This document shows, piece after piece, positions 58,031-64,000 of a stretch of 64,000 nucleotides of DNA. Each line of letters starts with the position of its first letter. Position 1 is the first letter of the stretch. Under the pieces are notes generated by a model that did not search any database, was not told where the DNA came from, and was given only the letters and a program-made list of their open reading frames with translations. The translations under genes and the position numbers were made by a program. Location of the stretch: the NCBI GenBank assembly GCA_022829145.1, contig CM040741.1, positions 38,114,534-38,178,533 of the forward strand. The letters run 5' to 3'. The stretch is from Albula goreensis (taxonomy: Eukaryota > Chordata > Actinopteri > Albuliformes > Albulidae).

Positions 58031-60540
58031 AAAACATCTTGATCAGATTAGTTGTGGGTGTCCTCTTTTCAGTTCATCCATGGATAAAGGCCATAGTAGC
58101 ACACAATTTGAGCTCCCATTCAAATAAACACCGACAGCAACACCAACCCCATTACTGACCTTGGCCTTTGTTTAAAAAGCTAGGGGAGAATTACATCCCT
58201 CCAGAGTGTGGGGCAGGATTTTATCAGAACTAGGTGCCATAGGTGAAAATTAATTAGAATTAATAAAACGTAAGTACATTTTGTGCCGATGGTTAGAGGT
58301 ATCTTTCCTGTACAACAGTTGTTTATGCACGGGACGGCTTACAGAACCCAAGTAGAAGCCCTGGGGATGTTGAGCTTGTGTAAAACGTAGATGGGCTTGA
58401 ATGGCGCGTGGGTGGAAATATGCATTTGCATACTCTTGTGTGCATCTTTTAACCTTGACAAGCCGTAACACAATACCGCTGTGACAGAGCCATCTGGCTC
58501 CGCTTGACTTGTTGTTTTTGGTGGTGTAGTAAAGAGTACATGCCCATAGACAGGATATACCCACCTAAATCTCTAGGGGTGTATAGTACACCTGCCTATT
58601 AGCCTTATTACCATTAATACATATGGACTTTGGAGTTACAGTATGCCCACCTATTCAGTATATTAACCTCCATGGTTACCACAAGATCACTGGTTGTTTA
58701 AAACAATGATTTGTGACTTTGTGAGGCCTCCTTTGATGCTACTATATACCTGTAAAAATTAAAGCATACATGATAGTCTGATCGCTAAACATGAAATAAC
58801 TTCGGAGCGCTCCATGGTTTGTGTAATTGTAGGCTTTTTTGTTGTTGTCTTTTTAATTTGATTCTGACCTACATTTTACCTTTTGAGTCTAACATGTAAC
58901 ATTGTGTATATGGTCCCATATTGTCAGATTCAGATTACACCACACAAATGCATAGTATATATTGTATGCAACGCTGTACTGGTTTTCCTTGTCAGAAGTC
59001 AGTTGATGGCGGTTCAAGCATCTATCTAGCACCTCCAAAATAGCCCATGTGTGTGGGCAATGGGGGGACTGACACCCACTTCAACACCGCGTACCCTTTC
59101 CATGTCTCTGGCTGCTGACTTCTCCTAATTAGACTGTGTGACTCTCCTTTGTCACCCCTCGTTTCACCACCCATAGTGTTGCACAGCTCCCCAGAGTCCA
59201 ACACCCTTGCAAACATGTCACCAGAGTGACTCTTACGCTGCGGTGCAGGAGACTACAGCTTGGCCTCTGCTTTTCGGCTTTTCGGGAGACTTTTCTTTCT
59301 CCATTCTCCAGGTTCACATCCCTTCTGTTCTCCCCTTCTCCTTATCTGAATTTTTAGGTACTCCCCCCTCCCCCCATCTCCCCCCCCCCCCATTTCTCTC
59401 TCTCTCTCTTGCTCTCCCTTGTTGTCCATCCCCGGCTCTCCATCTCAGACACTCTTAAATTCACATTAATATGTTTGAAAGGAAGGCTGCAGCTGTGCTG
59501 GCGTGTTAAGGGGAGGGAACGGGCAAATCGAACCCATGTTAATAAATCACGCGGCCACTGGCAGAGGGGCAGTTCCAGCCAGCAGAACCGCGTTTATCTT
59601 GCCCTGTCAGTAACGTGTGGGGACCTGAGATACTTTACGCTGCGCTCTCGCTCTGTCCCTCACTGTAATGTTCTGATTAAAGCCACATCCGACCCACTGG
59701 GGCTCGCTAATAGATGTGTGGAGTGGATGCACGCTCACACACTCTCTCTCTCTCTCTCACGCACACACACATGCACACACAGATGTACGCTCACACACAC
59801 ATTTTAAAAAAAATACTGTCTTTTGTACAGTCGGAGAAGATTTTGCAGCTCTCGGTCTTGGCAGCATTTTTGGGCAGGGAAAAGAACAAATAGCAACATG
59901 TGGACACTTTAATAACGAGCATATTGCAGAGAGCAGAGACGAACCCCAATGCAAACCACAACAAAAACAAGGCGTGGGAGTCAGAGGCAAGCGCCACTTC
60001 CCCCCGAACACCCGAACGCCGTTCATTCTCACTTCGTAATGAGGTGTGAACAAATGAAATAAAGAGCGAGGGAGAGAGAGAGGGAAGGGGAAAAAAATGG
60101 AAGGGACGCAAACGGTCCTGGTCACGTTTTGGGGCCCGGCCCCCGCGTGCGCAAGCGAGGGCGAGTGAATGAGGACCCGCCAGGCAGGCGGAGCGGTGAC
60201 AGTTGGGAGTGTCGCTGTGACATTGTGTGCCTATTGAAAAGACAAGGGCCGCTCTGAATGGGCCAGTGGGGAGAGAGACAGATTGCGTTTTAACAGCCAT
60301 CGCTGTCATCTCAAACAGATGTCAACTTCCCATCTTCCCTTTGAAAGGGCTGTATTTGCATTGTTCCCCAGACACTCTCCCAAAAGACTGGACAAAGAGA
60401 GAGAGAGAGGGAGAGAGAGAGAGAGAGACCACCCTCCCATCCTCCACAGCTCCTCCCTCCTTCCTCTCTCCGTCCCTTTTCACCCTCCTTTTTAGCTGGA
60501 TGGAGCGTTATATCCAATTTAGTTAGTGCTGTGATACATT
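58031..60540. promoter_or_regulatory. Cluster of candidate conserved regulatory blocks with low-complexity tracts
   Basis: Complex blocks at about 58040-58260, 59200-59330, 59455-59710, 59815-60045 and 60120-60400. Cores include AATTAATTAGAATTAAT, TGATTAAAGCCACATCC, GGACACTTTAATAACGAGC and an octamer-like ATTTGCAT at 60353-60360. Between them lie C-rich (59361-59395), (TC)n (59396-59410, 59741-59759) and GA-rich (60398-60427) tracts. Opposite-strand open frames up to 172 codons lack any motif. I regard this as candidate enhancer DNA, untested. Confidence 0.33.
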
Positions 60541-60686
60541 GTTTCTGCTCATTAAGATTAATGTAACCGAATAATATCTTCTCTAGTGCATATGTTGTTT
60601 TTTGTTCATAAATTAATCATTTCAGGAAGGGAAAATAATATTTATAAATAGATAATTCCACACTGTATATATTGTATGTATATATA

Positions 60687-61905
60687 CTGAATTATTGGTA
60701 CCCTTGATGATGATAAATAAGGTTGTACAAAATAAATGACAGAAATGATGAGTTCAAAAAGATAAGAACATATTTTTTTCTGCTATATGTATTATTAAAA
60801 GTACACATAACTGATGAATACTTTTCTTAGAAACATAGATGTTCAAATTATTGGTACCCCTAAAGATTCTTTCATAAAATCAAAGTTAAAGTTGACAGTT
60901 CTGTATATTGACCTTCACTAGTCTAGTAATGGGTAATGTGTACCACTTGTACCCTGATTGGTGCAATGAGCAAAATGTTAAAAGCCACTACACCAGTTGT
61001 GAGAAATGCAGGGTTTGGTTGGTTCTTGGTGCCACCAATTGACAATCAGATGCCACATGCCATGCCAACAGGCTATTTGGAAGGGTTACCAGAAGAAAGC
61101 TCTTATCGAGCACAACCAAGAAAATTAAAGTGCCTGGAATTTGCTAAATATCATAGGCATTTAGGGCAAAATTGAATTCACTGGCTACACACACCATTGA
61201 TATGTGTATAGCCAGAAAAGGAATACATAAAAAAAAAAAAAACCCTCATTGCTACCATGTGTTACGGTGATGGATCATTGAAATTATGAAGGTGTTTTGC
61301 TGCCACTCCTCCTAAGGTCCTTGTTAAGATCATTGACACCATGACCTCTAATATGTACCAAACACAGGTTGGCAAAAACTTGGTCGCCTCTGCCAGGAGG
61401 CTAAGCCATGGCCATAGAGGAACCTTCCAGCATGACAATGACCCCAAATACACCTAAAAATAAACGAAGAAATGCTTTACTGAAAACAAAATTATTTTTT
61501 TTAATAGCCGCTTCGCTCTCCAAACTTGAACCCCATCTCAAATCTGTCTTTTGAATTGAAAAAGGTGGTCCCTAAGAGTAAACCTTAAGGACATCAAGGA
61601 TTCCTGAAATTTATGAATGGATGATTGGTCCAAAATCCACCCCAATGGGTCAAGGCTTATTAAACATTGCAGTAAAAGGCTCAGTCATATTCCTCTTGGC
61701 AGGCAAATCTTCATTATAAAATAAACACAGGGTTTCAATAATTCTGACAAAAAGAAACACTACACATTTTATTATTATTATTTTTCAAATGTATTAAAAT
61801 AAAAGCGTATAGTTTCCCAGTATCTTTGGACAATAAATATAGTTCATGATTTGTGTTTTGCATAGCCTTTTTTATCTTCATAAAGGGTGCCAATAATTCT
61901 GGATA
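60687..61905 (+). mobile_element. Tc1-like DNA transposon with IR/DR-type ends (about 1.2 kb), decayed
   Basis: Outer ends GAATTATTGGTACCCTTGAT (about 60689) and its near-complement AAGGGTGCCAATAATTCTGG (about 61882-61902). Inner repeats of the same word occur at about 60845-60866 (AAATTATTGGTACCCCTAAA) and 61731-61748 (GGTTTCAATAATTCTGAC), giving the IR/DR arrangement known from Sleeping Beauty-type elements. The interior shows Tc1 transposase remains on the plus strand, including GYLEGLPEESSYRAQPRKLK (read as the GRVARKKPLLS-type region) and a GTFQHDNDPKYT motif (normally FQQDNDPKHT). There are several stops and frame changes, so it is inactive. Confidence 0.85.
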
Positions 61906-62059
61906 ACTGAACCAAGAATGTACTGTTTACATACTATATGTGTGTGTGTGTGTGGTATTGGAGAAAGGGAGAAGACATCTCACATCAATCTTCGAGTCTT
62001 ATTGTTTCAGACTAATTACGAGTAAGCGGTCATTTACAGAATAAACCGAGTATTTCTGC
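61906..62059. other. Short AT-rich spacer with (TG)n
   Basis: TGTGTGTGTGTGTG at 61938-61953. Nothing else recognised. Confidence 0.5.
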
Positions 62060-62640
62060 AATAAAATCACATGGGTGGAGGGGGGTGGGCTTGGAACCGG
62101 AGCTAGTGACAGAGCCAGCCACATAACTGGTGTGCACAGCTTTTCCTTCGGGAGGAGGGTTAGACCAGATTTTCCTCTGGGGGCGAGACAGGCTTTTTCT
62201 CTTGGGGGCTTCTGGAGTTCAGGGGTCAGCCCAGCGACAGCGCCTGAGCCTGGAGATAAGGCAGCTTCGGAGCGGAATTACAATGCTTTGGGGAAGCTGG
62301 TGTGGGGAGGGGGTCTAATCGGCCATCGTTTCAAGCTCGCGACGACGATTATCATCCCTCCACCACCACCCCCCCGCCCCAATCTCACATCCAAATATCG
62401 GCCTCGGCCAGGAGTTTGTGCAGCCCCAAACCCCAACACCTGCACGGCCAGGCTGGTCTGATAGGGGTCTCTTTGGGGTCTGGGGGTCCCGTGGGGACTG
62501 TGGGGTACCAAGTCCTGTGCTGGGGCAGGGTGCGAGTGTGGTGGTCAGTTCGGTCACGCACACTGTGTCCCAAAGCGGATCCATGGACTCAGATCACCTC
62601 TCATGTATGTCTTGGAAGATCTCCTCCACTGTTGCATGGC
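62060..62640. other. GC-rich unidentified stretch
   Basis: About 580 bases of GC-rich, non-repetitive sequence with sharp edges against AT-rich flanks, several CpGs (62335-62350) and open frames of 60-128 codons in several frames on both strands. No protein motif or splice context was recognised. The multi-frame openness follows from GC content. It could be a regulatory CpG patch, a non-coding exon or an unrecognised repeat. Confidence 0.35.
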
Positions 62641-64000
62641 TTGCATAAAATCTGTTGCTCTATCATGTAAATAGATAATTGATTTCTCTAAAACAAAAAT
62701 CCTCAAACATTACTTATAGCCATAGAGGTCAATTAAGGAGCAGTGAGAAATACTAGAAATACTATATACTTCAGTAACACAGAGGGTCTCACACATGGTA
62801 TATAATGGTACATACAGATTTAAAGCTACACATTTTCAGAGCAAATTAGTGTTTAATTAGAAAAAAGCTTTTATTTAAGGCTTTATTTTTTCTACATGCC
62901 ATGGAACTTCTATATTCACTTGTTTTCATGGATAATGCTCCACTCTCTAAAGAGTATGTATCACTACATCACAAAACCCAAATAATGTTTTTATTCCCCA
63001 TGCTACTGTCAGTATTTTTATTATTATTTTGCAGACCCTCTGTATGAATGAGTGCATTTGATTCAAAACATTAGGTGCAGTGTTAAGATGCACCAAACAT
63101 ATTCTTTTTTGTTTATTTCTGTTTTGTTTGTTCCATTGGTGTATTAAAGGGTTTCTTGTCACATTGCTTCCTGTGTGAAATGTACATTAGGAAGATTCTT
63201 TGTTCCTTGCTGGATGCATAGTTTGTGTAACACTTTTAAATCAGGTGACTGTAATGATCTGCAGCTCAGACCCCCACTATGGGCTGGTCTTTTGGGACCA
63301 GTCCCTCCCTGCACAGCCACCTCACTCCCACAAATATTTTTAGGGTGAATTGCATGAATGCTTTTATTTATGCTATATAAATAACCTTTTCCGTATATTA
63401 AACTGAAGGAGGGCAGAGTCTGCCTGTTGCATTAATATGACTTGTGGTTGGAACAGATCTGCTAGCCAGGGGCAAAAGTTGGACATATGAAAATGTTTGC
63501 AGTTATCAATGTCTGCAGCAATTCATGGTCATGCAGGAGCATGCAACTGCTAATGCCTATGGCACTGCAGCAGATACTAACATGAGCCATGTTAGCTTTG
63601 CAGATAAATATCCCGGCATTCTCACCAAAGTGAATGCAAAACCAGATGACTTTTGACAACTTATAAAGATGCATATTAAGACTTATTTTCACACTCAATT
63701 CATTAAATGAGCTTTTCTGTACCAGCTAGATAGTTAGCAAGCCAACTTGACACCGTTAGAAAGCCATGGGAAGCTTAGATAAATGCTTGAGAATCTTGTT
63801 GGTCAAAAAACAATTGATTGTTTTGAACAGAGCAGCCTGTTGGGCATGAGACAGATTGCAAGCTAAAGTTATAAACCTATGGACCAGCAACTGCAGGCTA
63901 ATGTTAATAATTCAGCTCCAAATAAATGTTGAATAAAACCCAGATTTTAAAAAATGACAAACATGAATTTAGCAATGTATTTATTTTACAAATAAGCTAA
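62641..64000. other. AT-rich gene-poor stretch to window end
   Basis: No gene or repeat that I can support. The open frames at 62947-63162, 63444-63656 and 63462-63698 lack motifs. Confidence 0.4.

Noticed and set aside
59757-60309. 122- and 172-codon minus-strand frames
   Set aside because: Pass through GA/CT low complexity and candidate enhancer DNA. No motif.
62075-62670. Several open frames of 60-128 codons on both strands
   Set aside because: Multi-frame openness follows from high GC. No family or splice support.
1-64000. CRISPR arrays, rRNA, intact tRNA genes, known microRNAs, retroviral or LTR elements
   Set aside because: None seen on reading. No regular spacer-repeat array, no cloverleaf with both good A and B boxes, no recognised mature microRNA word and no paired LTRs.

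Overview
This looks like nuclear DNA of a ray-finned fish, probably a teleost. The genes have vertebrate-style GT-AG introns, one gene is a clear MZT2 (MOZART2) orthologue, and the repeats are fish-type: an L2-clade LINE with the usual fish L2 tail, two Tc1-like transposons, two copies of a pogo/Tigger-type MITE, and many CT, CA, TG and AT microsatellites. There is no bacterial, phage or CRISPR content.

Layout. Bases 1-1677 probably hold the last intron and terminal coding exon of an upstream plus-strand gene that I cannot name. Bases about 3600-10130 hold a complete eight-exon plus-strand gene. It encodes a predicted 464-residue nuclear-type protein with two C2H2-like zinc fingers, a coiled coil and a basic C-terminal tail. 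All exon phases join cleanly, but I do not recognise the family by name. Bases about 11000-16130 hold the three-exon plus-strand gene for mitotic-spindle organizing protein 2 (mzt2, 162 residues), a subunit of the gamma-tubulin ring complex.

From about 16.1 kb to the end (about 48 kb) no protein-coding gene can be supported. This stretch alternates AT-rich sequence, microsatellites, transposon remains and unusually complex, homeodomain/POU-motif-rich blocks of 100-400 bp. Those blocks resemble the conserved non-coding elements around vertebrate developmental regulators. That reading is an inference, because no alignment was possible. The desert starts close to a strong CTCF-like site at 19.7 kb.

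Mobile elements are two MITE copies (16569-16899 and 53745-54074), a 5'-truncated minus-strand L2 LINE at 20283-21986 inside a perfect 16-bp target-site duplication, a decayed Tc1-like element at 52815-53719, a decayed PIF/Harbinger-type Myb-like ORF fragment near 54579, and a Tc1-like element with IR/DR-type ends at about 60687-61905. I found no clear new biological system. The best leads are the unnamed zinc-finger/coiled-coil gene, two splice-site-framed orphan exon candidates in the desert, several hairpins, and the candidate regulatory blocks.
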